Positions 44,388-56,049 are shown, counted from the first letter of the stretch. The stretch is 64,000 bases of DNA from VAZQ01 sp963771845 (GCA_963771845.1 CAVYVC010000033.1:1-64000); one strand, 5' to 3'. Notes: generated from the letters alone by a model not told the origin. Numbers and translations are program-made.

Positions 44388-44739
44388 AAACCTCGTCCCC
44401 CTTTTCGACCACCTTGTACTTGCGCAGCTTGAGCTTGCGGTCCGAAACACATTCACCGGTCTTCATGTCGTATTCGTAGCCGTGCCACGGGCAGACGAAA
44501 TGCATTTCGGTATCGGAGAAATAGAGCCCCTGTGAGGTCTTGTCCGGCAACAGCCGCTCCTCGACCTTCGCAATCGTAAGACCTTCGCACGCGGGGCCGC
44601 CCTGGTGCAGGCAAAAATTGCTGTAGGCATAGAATTGCCCCTCATGCCGGAACACGCCGATCTCATTGTCGCCGGCGAAAATGATCCGGCGGTCGCCATT
44701 CTGAAACTCGTTGAGTTTACCGACGTATTGCTCGGCCAT
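44374..44739 (-). CDS. Rieske [2Fe-2S] protein
   Basis: This 121-residue protein is a single Rieske domain with cluster ligands in NFCLHQGGPAC (C-x-H) and VCPWHGYEYD (C-x2-H), followed by GECVSDRKLKLRKYKVVEKG. The size matches ferredoxins of ring-hydroxylating dioxygenases or nitrite-reductase small subunits, so it should carry electrons to an oxygenase. No oxygenase alpha subunit is in the window. The start is MAEQYVGKLNEF at 44739. The gene leads an operon with the small protein and the amidohydrolase. Confidence 0.9.
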   Translation of the reverse strand: MAEQYVGKLNEFQNGDRRIIFAGDNEIGVFRHEGQFYAYSNFCLHQGGPACEGLTIAKVEERLLPDKTSQGLYFSDTEMHFVCPWHGYEYDMKTGECVSDRKLKLRKYKVVEKGDEVYVVT

Positions 44740-44950
44740 GCCGCTCCTTACCCTTCTCGATTCTTGCAACGACGCTGCTGTGCGGATCGATCCTCATGGA
44801 CGCCCGGCCGACAATTCACGGCCGCATAACGCATCCGCCACCACTTCTATACACCAATACCGGTGGGCCAGCCAGAGGAAGTGCATGTGTCCCGCGCGCA
44901 GCGCAGCATGCAATGCTGCGCTGCCCCCCGGGAGCGTTAAAAACCCATAA

Positions 44951-45877
44951 TCACGCGAGCTTCGTGGTGAGCGTGCCGATCTTCTCGATCCAGATCTTAA
45001 CCACATCGCCGGGCTTGAGAAATTCCCCGCGCGCGGAGCCCACGCCCGCCGGCGTGCCGGTGAGGACGAGGTCACCGGGATGGAGCGTCATGGCGTCGGA
45101 CAAGCGCTCGATCTGCTCCGCGACGTTGAAGATCATGTCCTTGGTATTGGAATCCTGCTTGAGCACATCGTTTACCCACAGCTTGAGGCCAAGATTCTGC
45201 GGGTTGCCGATCTCGCTTGCCGGCACGATCCATGGCCCGAGCGGGCAGGAGCCTTCGAACGTCTTGTGCTTGATCCAATCGGCCTTGAACGGCGAGGTTT
45301 CGCTGATATTGGCGCGGCGCCCGCGATCGCGCGCGGAAAGATCGTTGGCCGCAGTATATCCGGCGACGTAGGAGAGGGCCTTGTCCCTGGGCACGTTCTT
45401 CGCCTTGCGCCCGATCACGGCGGCAAGCTCGACCTCCCAGTCGACCTCGTTCGATACGCCGGAGATCTTCACCGTCGCGCCGGGGTCGGCCAGCGTCCGG
45501 CCGGCCTTGAGAAAATGCCAGGCCTTGAGCCCCTGGGTGTGAGGATCGGGCTCGGGCGGCCGGTTCATGCGTCGCGCCATCTCGGCGGCATGATCGGCGT
45601 AATTGGCCCCGGCGCAGTAAATCGCCGATGGCCAGCGCACGGGGGCGAGCAGCTTGGTGCGGCCAAGCGGCAGCCCCTTTACCCGGCCTTTCCCCGCCTT
45701 CGTTGCGGCCTTGTTCAACGCGCCTTGCGCGGTTCGCCAGTCCTCCAGAATAGCGATCACGGTCGCGTAGGCATTGTTGGCCGTAAGCTTTGCGGCATCG
45801 AAGACCTGATCGCCGATCACAAGCCCGGCGCGAGGACCTTCGGCGGATTGGTAGGTCGCGAGCTTGTAGTCGGTCAT
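44951..45877 (-). CDS. Fumarylacetoacetate hydrolase-family protein
   Basis: This 308-residue enzyme has the FAH motifs IYCAGANYADHAAEM, VDWEVELAAVIGRKAKNV (metal Glu residues), YVAGYTAANDLSARDR and DLVLTGTPAGVGSARGEFLK. Relatives hydrolyse acylpyruvates or isomerise/decarboxylate meta-cleavage products (HpaG-like). The start at 45877 gives the typical MTDYKLATYQSAEGPRAG; the longer frame upstream is REP sequence. It is divergent from the extradiol dioxygenase at 46146, with which it could act in sequence. Confidence 0.92.
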   Translation of the reverse strand: MTDYKLATYQSAEGPRAGLVIGDQVFDAAKLTANNAYATVIAILEDWRTAQGALNKAATKAGKGRVKGLPLGRTKLLAPVRWPSAIYCAGANYADHAAEMARRMNRPPEPDPHTQGLKAWHFLKAGRTLADPGATVKISGVSNEVDWEVELAAVIGRKAKNVPRDKALSYVAGYTAANDLSARDRGRRANISETSPFKADWIKHKTFEGSCPLGPWIVPASEIGNPQNLGLKLWVNDVLKQDSNTKDMIFNVAEQIERLSDAMTLHPGDLVLTGTPAGVGSARGEFLKPGDVVKIWIEKIGTLTTKLA

Positions 45878-45957
45878 GTCCTGATGCTCCTGAGAAAAGT
45901 GGTGCGGCAGGATTCCCAAAATCGCGCAGCTTTGTCGAGTGGCCGCCTTGGGACGCG

Positions 45958-46072
45958 TAGCCCGGATTGAGCTTTCGTAGCCCGGATGAGCGAAGCGATA
46001 TCCGGGACAGGTCTCCCCGCATGTCACGCCCGGCCGGCGCTTCACGCCGGCCGTTCGCTCATGCGGGCTACG
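45958..46072. repeat. REP-like palindrome with nested insertion
   Basis: The first arm pair GTAGCCCGGATGAGCGAAGC/ATATCCGGGA is intact. The second hairpin (CCCCGCATG...CATGCGGGCTAC) is interrupted by another perfect hairpin, CGGCCGGCG-CTT-CACGCCGGCCG. The cluster lies in the divergent spacer between the FAH-family gene and the extradiol dioxygenase. Confidence 0.7.
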
Positions 46073-46145
46073 GCTACGACCGAGCTTGTCTCACCATCGC
46101 GCGGATGGGCTATATTGGGCGGGAGCCGGAACCAGGGAGAACGCC

Positions 46146-47036
46146 ATGATCAAAGCAAGACGCATTGGCCACGCCACCTTCGAGACGCCGGATCTCGACA
46201 AGGCCATTGCGTACTACGAAAAATTCCTGGGGCTGGTGCTGGCCGAGCGGGAAGGGGATCATGCCTATCTCGCGACCAAGATCGGGCAGCTGGTGATCGC
46301 GCTGCACAAGGCGGACCGGGGCCACTGTATCAAGCTCTCGTTTGAAGTCGCGCCAAATTCGGATTTCGGCGACCTTGCAAAGGAGCTTGCCAAAGACGGC
46401 GTGCGCAGCGAGCTGCGCAATGATTCCACGCCCGGCATCGGTCAGGTGCTCTCGTTTTCCGATGACAAGGGAACCACCATCGAGCTGTTCAAAGACTGGA
46501 GCTATCTCTGCAAGCACGAGCAGGTGGCTGGCATTGGTCCGCTCAAGCTCGGTCATGTCGCCTTCTTCACGCCCGATATCCAGCGCACCGTCGGCTTCTA
46601 TGAAAAGGTGCTGGGCTTTCGCGTCTCCGATTGGATCGGCGATTTCTTCTGCTTCATGCGATGCAATCCCGATCATCATACTGTGAATTTCTTCACCGGC
46701 CCCAATGTGCAGCTCCATCACATTGCATTCGAGCTCAAGGATTTCATCCATCTGCAGAATTCATGCGAGGTGATGGGGCAAAAGAGGATTCCCATCATCT
46801 GGGGTCCGCTGCGCCATGGTCCCGGCCACAATGTCGCGACCTATCACCGCAATCCCGACGAGCAGGTGGTCGAGTTTTTCTGTGAGCTCGATCAGATGAA
46901 GGACGAGGAGCTCGGCTACTTCGAGCCGCGGCCGTGGCATCATGACACGCCGCAGCGGCCCAAGCTCTGGACGCCCGGCCACACCAGCATCTGGGGTCCG
47001 CCGCCGACGCCGGAGTTCCACCGTACCCAGGTGTGA
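46146..47036 (+). CDS. Extradiol (type I, VOC) ring-cleavage dioxygenase
   Basis: This 296-residue protein has two VOC modules, as in catechol 2,3- and 2,3-dihydroxybiphenyl 1,2-dioxygenases. The N-terminal module is GHATFETPDLDKAIAYYEKF; the C-terminal catalytic module has GHVAFFTPDIQRTVGFYEKV (His ligand), VQLHHIAFELKDFIH (His ligand) and QVVEFFCELDQM (Glu ligand), so the Fe(II) site looks complete. It should open a catechol ring next to the hydroxyls. The start is ATG 46146 after AGGGAGA. The FAH-family, Rieske and ACMSD-like genes next door fit a meta-cleavage route. Confidence 0.9.
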   Translation: MIKARRIGHATFETPDLDKAIAYYEKFLGLVLAEREGDHAYLATKIGQLVIALHKADRGHCIKLSFEVAPNSDFGDLAKELAKDGVRSELRNDSTPGIGQVLSFSDDKGTTIELFKDWSYLCKHEQVAGIGPLKLGHVAFFTPDIQRTVGFYEKVLGFRVSDWIGDFFCFMRCNPDHHTVNFFTGPNVQLHHIAFELKDFIHLQNSCEVMGQKRIPIIWGPLRHGPGHNVATYHRNPDEQVVEFFCELDQMKDEELGYFEPRPWHHDTPQRPKLWTPGHTSIWGPPPTPEFHRTQV

Positions 47037-47059
47037 GGCGTTCGGCGCCGTCCTCGGGT

Positions 47060-47155
47060 TGGGGCCGGGGGCTAGTCTAATGTCCGCAGTACCTCCGATC
47101 GCGTTGAAATTTTGTGCACCGCAGTGAAAGACGCCAAGTGCCAATTCCAGACCTG
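47060..47155. repeat. Repeat linked to ABC binding-protein genes, copy 1
   Basis: This block contains GGGGCCGGGGGCTAGTCT, ATGTCCGCAGTACCTCCGAT, TTTGTGCACCGCAGTGAAAG and CGCCAAGTGCCA. It lies just downstream of the intact ABC binding-protein gene. Similar copies are at 48280 and 50430. Confidence 0.8.
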
Positions 47156-47180
47156 AGCAGGTGCAGCAAACTGAGCAAGC

Positions 47181-48155
47181 TTACTCGATGACCTCGTCGG
47201 CGCGGCCGAGGAGCGAGATCGGAACGGTAAGGCCGAGCGCCTTGGCGGTCTTGAGGTTGATGAACAGCTCGATCTTAGTGGACTGCTGGACTGGCAGGTC
47301 GGTCGGCTTCTCGCCCTTAAGAATCCGACCTGTGTAGATGCCAGCGAGACGGTACGAGTCACGACTAGCTCCATAGCTCATCAGGCCGCCGGCTGCGGTG
47401 AACTCACGATACTGATAAATCGCTGGCACAGCGTAACGGAGCGCTAGTGTGGCGAGCTGTTTGCTCCGGCTATTGAAGAATGCATCGGCGCCTATAACAA
47501 GGCCGCGTGCTTTTAGCTTGTCCAAGGTTGACAAGGCGTCATCGATGTCATTTTCGGTGCTCGCTTGTAGGACGTGCAGTTGCAGCGCGAGGGTGCGCGC
47601 CGCCACCTGTAGGTCTCTCAACTGGATCTCAGCACCGGGATTTGTCGGGTTGACGAGAAGGGCAAGAACGTTCGCCGTAGGGACCAGCTCGTGCAGCAGT
47701 TCTAGCCGCTTCGGCGCAACCTCCAAGGTCAAGTTGGTGACGCCCGTGAAATTGCTGCCCGATCGGCTCAGGCTGGCGACAAGCCCCAACTGAACGGGGT
47801 CGCCCGACATCATGAAAACGATTGGAATGGTGGTGGTCGCCGCCTTGGCTGCTAGGGCCGCGGGGAGGCTGGCTGTGGCAATCACCGCCACCTGACCCCG
47901 AACTAGGTCGGCTGCCATGCTCGGCAATCGATCGTAATGGTTATCGGCTGAGCGATATTCGATGGCCACGTTCCGGCCCTCGACATAATCAGCTTCATGG
48001 AGTCCTTCACGAAACGCGGCCAAGTCCCGAGCATACCCTTCGAGCGAGCTGGAAATCAGGAACCCAATTACCGGCATCGCCGGCTGCTGCGCTTCAGCGC
48101 TGAGCGGCCACGCCGCCGCGCCGCCGACCAGCGTGATGAACTCGCGGCGTTTCAC
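47181..48155 (-). CDS. ABC-type substrate-binding protein (ABC_sub_bind, TrpX-like)
   Basis: This 324-residue periplasmic protein has the conserved signal peptide start MKRREFITLVGGAAAWPLSA, ending EAQQ. It continues with PVIGFLISSSLEGYARDLAA, FREGLHEADYVEGRNVAIEY, PIVFMMSGDPVQLGLVASL, VLALLVNPTNPGAE and the C-terminal FINLKTAKALGLTVP with LLGRADEVIE. Relatives bind amino acids or aromatic ligands; the family is abundant in this bacterial group, usually without permeases. It is the last gene of the minus-strand sulfatase island. Its sensor fold is related to the N-terminal domain of the kinase at 58508. Confidence 0.9.
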   Translation of the reverse strand: MKRREFITLVGGAAAWPLSAEAQQPAMPVIGFLISSSLEGYARDLAAFREGLHEADYVEGRNVAIEYRSADNHYDRLPSMAADLVRGQVAVIATASLPAALAAKAATTTIPIVFMMSGDPVQLGLVASLSRSGSNFTGVTNLTLEVAPKRLELLHELVPTANVLALLVNPTNPGAEIQLRDLQVAARTLALQLHVLQASTENDIDDALSTLDKLKARGLVIGADAFFNSRSKQLATLALRYAVPAIYQYREFTAAGGLMSYGASRDSYRLAGIYTGRILKGEKPTDLPVQQSTKIELFINLKTAKALGLTVPISLLGRADEVIE

Positions 48156-48279
48156 TGCGCAGTGCCTCCAGTGCCAGAGTGCTTATGATCGGAGGATAGC
48201 ACAGCGTCGAGTGCTGCACTGCGGGATTTCGAACCGGCTTTGGACCGGATTGGGTCATTTCCGCCCGAATCGAGCCTCG

Positions 48280-48365
48280 CGGACAGTTCCCCGGATGTCC
48301 GCAGTGCCTCCGATCGCGTCGGAATTTTGTGCACCGCAGTGAAAGACGCCAAGTGCCAGCTGCGG
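48280..48365. repeat. Repeat linked to ABC binding-protein genes, copy 2
   Basis: This copy has ATGTCCGCAGTGCCTCCGAT, CGTCGGAATTTTGTGCACCG and CAGTGAAAGACGCCAAGTGC. It lies in the spacer 48156-48623 between the binding-protein gene and the first sulfatase. No gene is supported in that spacer. Confidence 0.8.
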
Positions 48366-48623
48366 ACATTCGATCACATCACTCTTCGGCAGCAACGTGC
48401 CAAGTGCGCAACAGCAGACAAGGAAGGGGCTTCGGCCTGACGCCCCGGGGGGGATCGCCACCCATCAATCCTAAGATGGACCGTGAGCAAGGAGGGCGAA
48501 ATGGAGGCGGGGAACAGTGCTGCGGTCAGTTCGTGGCGCCGCTTGGAGATGGTCTCAATAGACGACCCGCCAGGTGCGATTGGGACGCCTCGGTTCCCGG
48601 GGCGTCCCGTCGTGGACATATCT

Positions 48624-50243
<1,620 letters not shown>

Positions 50244-50429
50244 CTAACTCCTTACAGTGTTACCTGCCCGACATGGGCCTCGGTAGCGTGCGCCCGTACG
50301 GGTCGCATATTCAAGGGCATCAACCCCGCTGTCTCGACATTTCGCCTTCGCTGGCTCGCCAGTGGGCGACGAGGTGAGTCGAATGAGCGTTCGGTTCATG
50401 TCGGGTTTGGGTCATAAGCCTCGAAGGCG

Positions 50430-50535
50430 ATTGGGGCCGGGGGCCAGTCTATGTCCGCAGTGCCTCCAATCGCGTCGAAGTTTTGTGCACCGCAGTGAAA
50501 AGACGTCAAGTGCCAGGAGCGGTCGTGAGCAGATG
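50430..50535. repeat. Repeat linked to ABC binding-protein genes, copy 3
   Basis: This copy has TTGGGGCCGGGGGCCAGTCT, ATGTCCGCAGTGCCTCCAAT, TTTTGTGCACCGCAGTGAAA and CGTCAAGTGCCAG. It lies directly downstream of the deleted ABC binding-protein copy, in the same relative place as copy 1 to the intact gene, suggesting duplication of a whole gene-plus-flank unit. Confidence 0.8.
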
Positions 50536-50550
50536 CAGCAAGACCCGCGC

Positions 50551-50791
50551 TTATTCGATCACCTCGTCGGCGCGCACGAGCACGGCGGATGGCACGTTAA
50601 GGCCGAGCGCCTTGGCAGTCTTGAGGTTGAGCACCGTCTCGTACTTCACTGGCGCCTGTACCGGCAGGTCAGTAGGCTGGAGCGGCGCTCAGGAAACCGA
50701 TCAGCCGCACTCTATCCGGCTGCTGCGCGCGTGTCGCGAGCGGCCACGTCGCCGCGCCGCCGAGCAGGGTGATGAACTCGCGTCGCTTCAT
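50551..50791 (-). pseudogene. ABC-type substrate-binding protein with large internal deletion
   Basis: The 5' end encodes MKRREFITLLGGAATWPLAT, RAQQPDRVRLIGFLSAAP, the family signal and first strand. About 25 codons later, in another frame, it jumps to the C-terminal segment VLNLKTAKALGLNVP...RADEVIE and the stop. More than 200 residues are missing. It is a decayed paralogue of the gene at 47181 and cannot fold into a binding protein. Confidence 0.85.
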
Positions 50792-50944
50792 GACTTTCTT
50801 CCCGAGCCAACGACCGCGCCGACCATGGGGTATACGGCGTCTTCGGGCAAGCACTGTGCAGTGCGACAAGATGGGGCTGTCAGTGTCCCTCCGGCTGGAG
50901 CGGTTGCCGGGTGGGGCTTGCACCCACCGGAAAGCGCCGCCTTT

Positions 50945-53408
50945 TCACGGCGCACGCCACAAGCAGACATAAGCAAGAGTAGGGTGGTTCACTCGCTCAT
51001 CGCCTTTCTGAAATCTTACCCTACGCTCAAGTTTCTCGATTTCGCCGCGAGGCCCGGATGCGATGGGTTTGAGATCGAACGTCACTTTATCGATCTTGCC
51101 GGTGAACGCGTTCGGCGACTTGTAGTCCACACTGACCGGCGATCCGGTATCCATGCCAATGTCAAATGTTTCGTCGGCGGAAAAGCGGCCGGGTACGGTC
51201 TTGTCCACGCGTCCTTCGCCTACCTTTCTGTCGTTGATGTAAAGCTCGACCTTGCCACCCTTTCCGACGCCACCGTCGGACACAAATTCAACGCGTATTG
51301 TGGCCGGTCCTTCCGGCAACGGCTGCGAAGACGGCACCTTGTAGCGAGCCTGGCTGAACCAATTGTATTCATAGACGGGTCTGCGGCCTTTCACATAGAG
51401 GGCATAGCCCCCCACCAAGCCGCCTGCCGCGACGAGCACGCCATCCCCACCTTGCTTGGGCATTTCGACGGTGGCGACGATTGTATGCGATCTGTTCTTG
51501 ACGTTTGCCGAGGAACTCTCGGGAATCCAAGTAGCCCCCGCGTAGTACGTGAACGACGTTTTGCCCTCGATCAGACTGGGGCGCAGGCTCGGATCGGCAC
51601 GTTCGATGAAGCGATCGTCCAGCGGCAGGACGTTGTACATCTTGGCTTCGACCAGAAAGAGGTCCTGCAACTGCTTCAATTTATCGGGGTTCTGTGCGGC
51701 CAGGTCGTGCGCCTCGCTGAAGTCGCGCTCGACGTCGTACAGCTCCCATGTATCCTTGTCGAAATCGTAGCTTCCGGCGTTCTCCCACGGCAGGCGGCCA
51801 TGCCGGCACACCGCTATCCAGCCCTCGTGGTACAGCGCGCGATTGCCGAACATCTCAAAGTATTGCGTAGGCCTTTGTTCCTTCGCCTTTGCATCGTCGA
51901 AACTGTACATCATGCTGATGCCTTCGATCGGTTTCTGCTTCACGCCGTTGAGTTCGGTCGGAGCGGTAATGCGAGCCGCCTCCAGGATCGTGGGCGCGAG
52001 ATCGATTACATGGTGGAACTGAGTGCGGATGCCGCCCTGGTCTTTGATACGCGCCGGCCACGAGATGACGACCGGGTTGCGTGTGCCGCCGAAATGCGAA
52101 GCGATCTGCTTGCCCCATTGGAACGGGGTATTCATCGCCCAGGCCCAGCCGACCGGAAAATGGTTGTAAGCGTTAGGGCTGCCGATTTCGTCGATGTGTC
52201 TGACGACGTAAGAGGTGTCCTCCGGCACACCGTTCAGGCTCGCCATCTCGTTGAACACGCCATTGAGAGTGCCTTCCATCGAGGCGCCGTTGTCGCCGAT
52301 TTCCCAGATGACGAGCGTATTGTCGAGTTGTCCCATGTCCCGAAGCGCGTCAAGCACGCGACCGACGACAAAGTCAGTTTGCGCCGTGTAGGCTGCAAAC
52401 GTTTCCATCAAACGCGCCGCGACACGCTTGTGATCGTAATCGAGCGAATCCCAGGCCGGAATTTCCTTCGGCCGTGGAGTGAGCTTGGCGTCAGCGGGGA
52501 TGACGCCGAGCTGAAGTTGGCGCTTATGGGCTTCTTCGCGGTATTTGTCCCAGCCCTGATCGAACTTGCCCCTGAACCTGGCAATCCATTCCTTGGGGAC
52601 GTGATGCGGCGCATGCGTGGCACCCGGCGCATAATATACGAAGAACGGACGATCGGGCGTCGCCGACTTTTCCTTGCTTATGTATTTGATAACCTCGTCC
52701 GCGAGCGAGTCATTGAGCGTATAGCGGCCCTCCAGGCCCTTTAGGAATTTCCATCTCAACCGGTGTGGTGTCGCGGTAGAGCGCTGGTGCCCATTGGTTT
52801 GCCTCGCCGCCGATGAAGCCATAGAAATGATCGAACCCCTGACGGGTCGGCCATCGGTCATACGGGCCGGAAATGCTGGTTTCCCAGTCGGGAATGTTGT
52901 GATTTTTGCCGATGAAGGCTGTGCTGTAGCCGTTCTGACGAAGTGTCTCGGAAACCATTCCGGCACTCGCTGGAATCTGGCCGCTGTATCCTGGATAGCC
53001 GCTACCCAATTCGGTGATCACGCCGGTGCCGGCGGAATGATGGTTGCGGCCGGCGAGCAGCGCCGCCCGCGTTGGAGAGCACAGCGCCGTCGTGTGGAAG
53101 CGCGTGTAGCGCAGTCCGCTTGCCGCCAGCCGGTCCAGATTAGGCGTGGGGATTAGACCACCGAACGTGCTCCACTGGCCGAAGCCGGAGTCGTCAATGA
53201 GGACGACAAGAACATTCGGCGCACCATCCGGCGCCTTGATCAGCGGAATTTTATCCGGTGTGGAATCCTTGTACGTCTGGCCGATGACACCGTTGAAGGG
53301 CGGCTCAGGTCGCGGCAGTACCTCCTGAGCCATCACGGACCAAGCGAGCGAGGCGGCAGCTACGCCGACAAGGAGGCAGCGGGTGACTGACATAGCGTCA
53401 TTGCTCAT
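50945..53408 (-). pseudogene. Long-form arylsulfatase, single-base frameshift
   Basis: An exported sulfatase of about 820 residues if the frame is repaired. It has a signal peptide ending VMAQ, then NVLVVLIDDSGFGQWSTFGG, the formylglycine motif CSPTR at Cys110 (TTALCSPTRAALLAGRNHH) and GKNHNIPDWE. After the break come FFVYYAPGATHAPHHVPKEW, VIWEIGDNGASMEG and a C-terminal beta-rich region with RIEFVSDGGVGKGGKVELYI-like strands (residues about 650-800). The frame changes at the CCC run 52737-52739; removing one base reads EMEIPKGLEGRYTLND. ATG 53408 has GGAGG six bases upstream. It is closely related to the next gene upstream. Confidence 0.88.
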
Positions 53409-53541
53409 GACTTCCTCCATCGATGGTCCCAATTTGCCGTTTTTGACGTGCCTCGCTTTTTGAAAACGCGAAACCCGGGCGGCTCGGCGTCATGCTGCGC
53501 GGCAGACTAATCGCCGTTCTTGAACACGTTGCATCGTTGCC

Positions 53542-56049
53542 CTACTGCCGACTGATCGCATGTTTAGCGGCAGCACGCCGCTCCTCTTCGGTGTCCTGGA
53601 GCATCTGCCCCGATACGTCCGCCGTGACCTTGAAGATCGTGCCGGTGAATGCGAACGGTGGTCCGTAAAGCTGCGAGACGGACGAACCGGGATTGCGACC
53701 GACTGTCAGACCGCCGCCGAGCGCCATGATCAGCGGTACTGTGAACGGAAGGTCAAGCTGGCCGACCAGCTTGCTGCCGACATAGAGCTGGGCACGGCCA
53801 GGCGTGCCTTTGCCGTTGGGGATGTCGGGCTTGCCGGTCGGCTCGAACACATAGCGCAGCGCCGACTTGCCTTCCGGCACCGGCTCGCGCGACTCGACGT
53901 GAAATTCCTGCGCGCCGACATAGTTGTGGACGTAGTGCAGCTTGTTGTCCTTGACGAACAGGGTGTAGCCGCCGGCATTGCTGCCGTGGCAGATCAGCAC
54001 GCCGCTCGCCCCGCCCTTGGGAATCTCGACATCGGCGGTGAGGCTGTGGGCGCGATTGAGCACCTTTACGGCGACGTTTTCCGGCACGGTCTGCGTACCC
54101 GGATAGTAGACGTAGGTCTGCCGATCCTTGGTGAGCTGAGGGCGTTCGTCGGCAAAGCGCGCGGTGCCCCGGCTGTCAAGCGGCAGCACGTTGTACTTGC
54201 CGGCCTCGACGTACCATAGCGCAATCATTTCGATCAGCTTGGCGCGGTTCGTGCTGGCGAGATTTTTGGTCTCGGCGGGATCGTCGATGACGTTATAAAG
54301 CTGCCACCCTGTGGCATCGAGTTCCCGCAGCTTGTCCTCGGTGAGCTCAAGCTGGCCGAAAAATGCCTTGGCCTCGGTGAAGGAGTCGCCGGGGAATGGG
54401 CACACCGCCCGCCAGCCGTCGTGATAGATCGAACGGTGCGCGAACATCTCGAAGTATTGGGTGTGGTGCTTGCTGGCCGCGTTGGCTTCGTTGAATGTAT
54501 GCGCGAAGCTCACGCCCTCGATCGGCGACTGGGTCACGCCTCGAATGACCGTCGGCGGCTCGATGCCGAGCGCGCTGAGCACGGTCGGCACCATGTCGAT
54601 CGCATGCGCATACTGATGCCGGATCTCGCCTTTGGCCTTGATTCCCTTAGGCCAATGCACGAGGAACGGATCGGACACGCCGCCGCGAAACGTCTCGCGC
54701 TTCCACCGCTTGAAAGGTGTGTTGCCGGCGAAGGTCCATCCCCAGGGGTAATGGTTGAAATATTTTGGCCCGCCGAGGTCGTCGAGCGCCGCCAGGTTCT
54801 GCTTCAGATCGTCCGGCACGTTGAAGAACTTGTTTTCGTTAGTCGAGCCGGTCGGGCCGCCTTCCGAGCTGGCGCCGTTGTCGGAAATGAGCATGATCAG
54901 AGTGTTGTCGAGCTCGCCGGTTGCGGCGAGGTAGTCGATCAGCCGGCCGATGTGATGGTCGGTGTGCTCGAGGAATCCGGCGAAAACTTCCATCATGTGG
55001 GCGAAGAGCCGCCGCTCGTCGGCGGACAGCTTGCTCCAATCCTGCACATCGGGGTCGTGACGTGACAACACGGCATTCCTAGGGGTCACACCAAGCTCTT
55101 TCTGCTTGGCAAACACCCTCTCACGAAAGGCATCCCAGCCGTCGTCAAACTTTCCCTTGTATTTGTCGGCCCACTCCTTCGGGACGTGATGTGGTGCGTG
55201 CTGGGCGCCGGTCGCGAAGTAAACGAAGAACGGCTTATCTGGCGCGAGCTGCTTGCTGTCGCTGATGAAGCTGATCGCCTTGTCCACGAGGTCGGGCGTG
55301 AGGTGATAACCCTCCTCCGGAGTCTTCGGCGGTTCTACCTGGCGGTTGTCATGGACGAGATCGGGGTAGTACTGGCTGGTGTCGCCGCCGAGGAAGCCGT
55401 AGTAGCGCTCGAAGCCACGTCCCAGCGGCCAGCGGTCGTAGGGCCCGGCGGCGCTGATCTGCTCGGCGGGCGTCAGATGCCACTTCCCGAGGGCGTAGGT
55501 GTTGTAGCCTTGTCCGAGCATGATCTCGGACAGAAAGCCGTTCTCAAACGGAATCGAGCCGTTGGCGCCGGGATACCCCTCCGAGCCTTCCGTGATGCAC
55601 GCCATCGCGTTGGAGTGATGATTGCGCCCGGTCAGGATACAGGAGCGCGTCGGCGAGCACAGCGCGGTCGTGTGCATGTTGGTGTAAAGCAGGCCGTTCT
55701 GGGCAAGCTTGTTGATGTTCGGCGTATTGATCGGCGAGCCGTAGCAACCCAATTGGCCGAAGCCGGTATCGTCGAGCACGATGAACAGCACATTCGGCGC
55801 CCCCGGCTTGGCACGCACAGGTGCCGGCCATGCCGGCGAGGATTTGCCAATGGTGCGACCCATGCGGCCGGGAAACGTGGTTCCAGGCTTGTATTCCATG
55901 AGCTCGGCGCGCGCGGAAGTCGGCAGGCCGGATATAGCCGACGCTGCCAGCAAGGAACTGCCGCTGAGCAAGAGGTCGCGGCGCTTGATACCCGCGCGAT
56001 TTTGTCGGGAATTGTCCTGCGGTTTCCGACCAGATGGATTGTCACTCAC
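53542..56049 (-). CDS. Long-form arylsulfatase with Tat signal
   Basis: This 835-residue sulfatase has a twin-arginine signal (IKRRDLLLSGSSLLAASAIS), NVLFIVLDDTGFGQLGCYGS, the formylglycine motif CSPTR at Cys131 (TTALCSPTRSCILTGRNHHS), YALGKWHLTPAEQ, FFVYFATGAQHAPHHVPKEW and LIMLISDNGASSEGG. A C-terminal domain of about 150 residues (ENVAVKVLNRAHSLTADVEI, SALRYVFEPTGKPD, GRAQLYVGSKLVGQLDLP) may bind substrate. Size and layout match the roughly 790-residue AtsA/AtsD-like group. It starts at GTG 56049, overlapping the FGE stop by eight bases, so enzyme and activator are co-translated. Confidence 0.93.
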   Translation of the reverse strand: MSDNPSGRKPQDNSRQNRAGIKRRDLLLSGSSLLAASAISGLPTSARAELMEYKPGTTFPGRMGRTIGKSSPAWPAPVRAKPGAPNVLFIVLDDTGFGQLGCYGSPINTPNINKLAQNGLLYTNMHTTALCSPTRSCILTGRNHHSNAMACITEGSEGYPGANGSIPFENGFLSEIMLGQGYNTYALGKWHLTPAEQISAAGPYDRWPLGRGFERYYGFLGGDTSQYYPDLVHDNRQVEPPKTPEEGYHLTPDLVDKAISFISDSKQLAPDKPFFVYFATGAQHAPHHVPKEWADKYKGKFDDGWDAFRERVFAKQKELGVTPRNAVLSRHDPDVQDWSKLSADERRLFAHMMEVFAGFLEHTDHHIGRLIDYLAATGELDNTLIMLISDNGASSEGGPTGSTNENKFFNVPDDLKQNLAALDDLGGPKYFNHYPWGWTFAGNTPFKRWKRETFRGGVSDPFLVHWPKGIKAKGEIRHQYAHAIDMVPTVLSALGIEPPTVIRGVTQSPIEGVSFAHTFNEANAASKHHTQYFEMFAHRSIYHDGWRAVCPFPGDSFTEAKAFFGQLELTEDKLRELDATGWQLYNVIDDPAETKNLASTNRAKLIEMIALWYVEAGKYNVLPLDSRGTARFADERPQLTKDRQTYVYYPGTQTVPENVAVKVLNRAHSLTADVEIPKGGASGVLICHGSNAGGYTLFVKDNKLHYVHNYVGAQEFHVESREPVPEGKSALRYVFEPTGKPDIPNGKGTPGRAQLYVGSKLVGQLDLPFTVPLIMALGGGLTVGRNPGSSVSQLYGPPFAFTGTIFKVTADVSGQMLQDTEEERRAAAKHAISRQ

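Noticed and set aside
50483..52744. Long plus-strand frame (753 codons) opposite the second sulfatase
   Set aside because: It is antisense of the CSPTR sulfatase and the ABC remnant; no motifs and no ribosome site.
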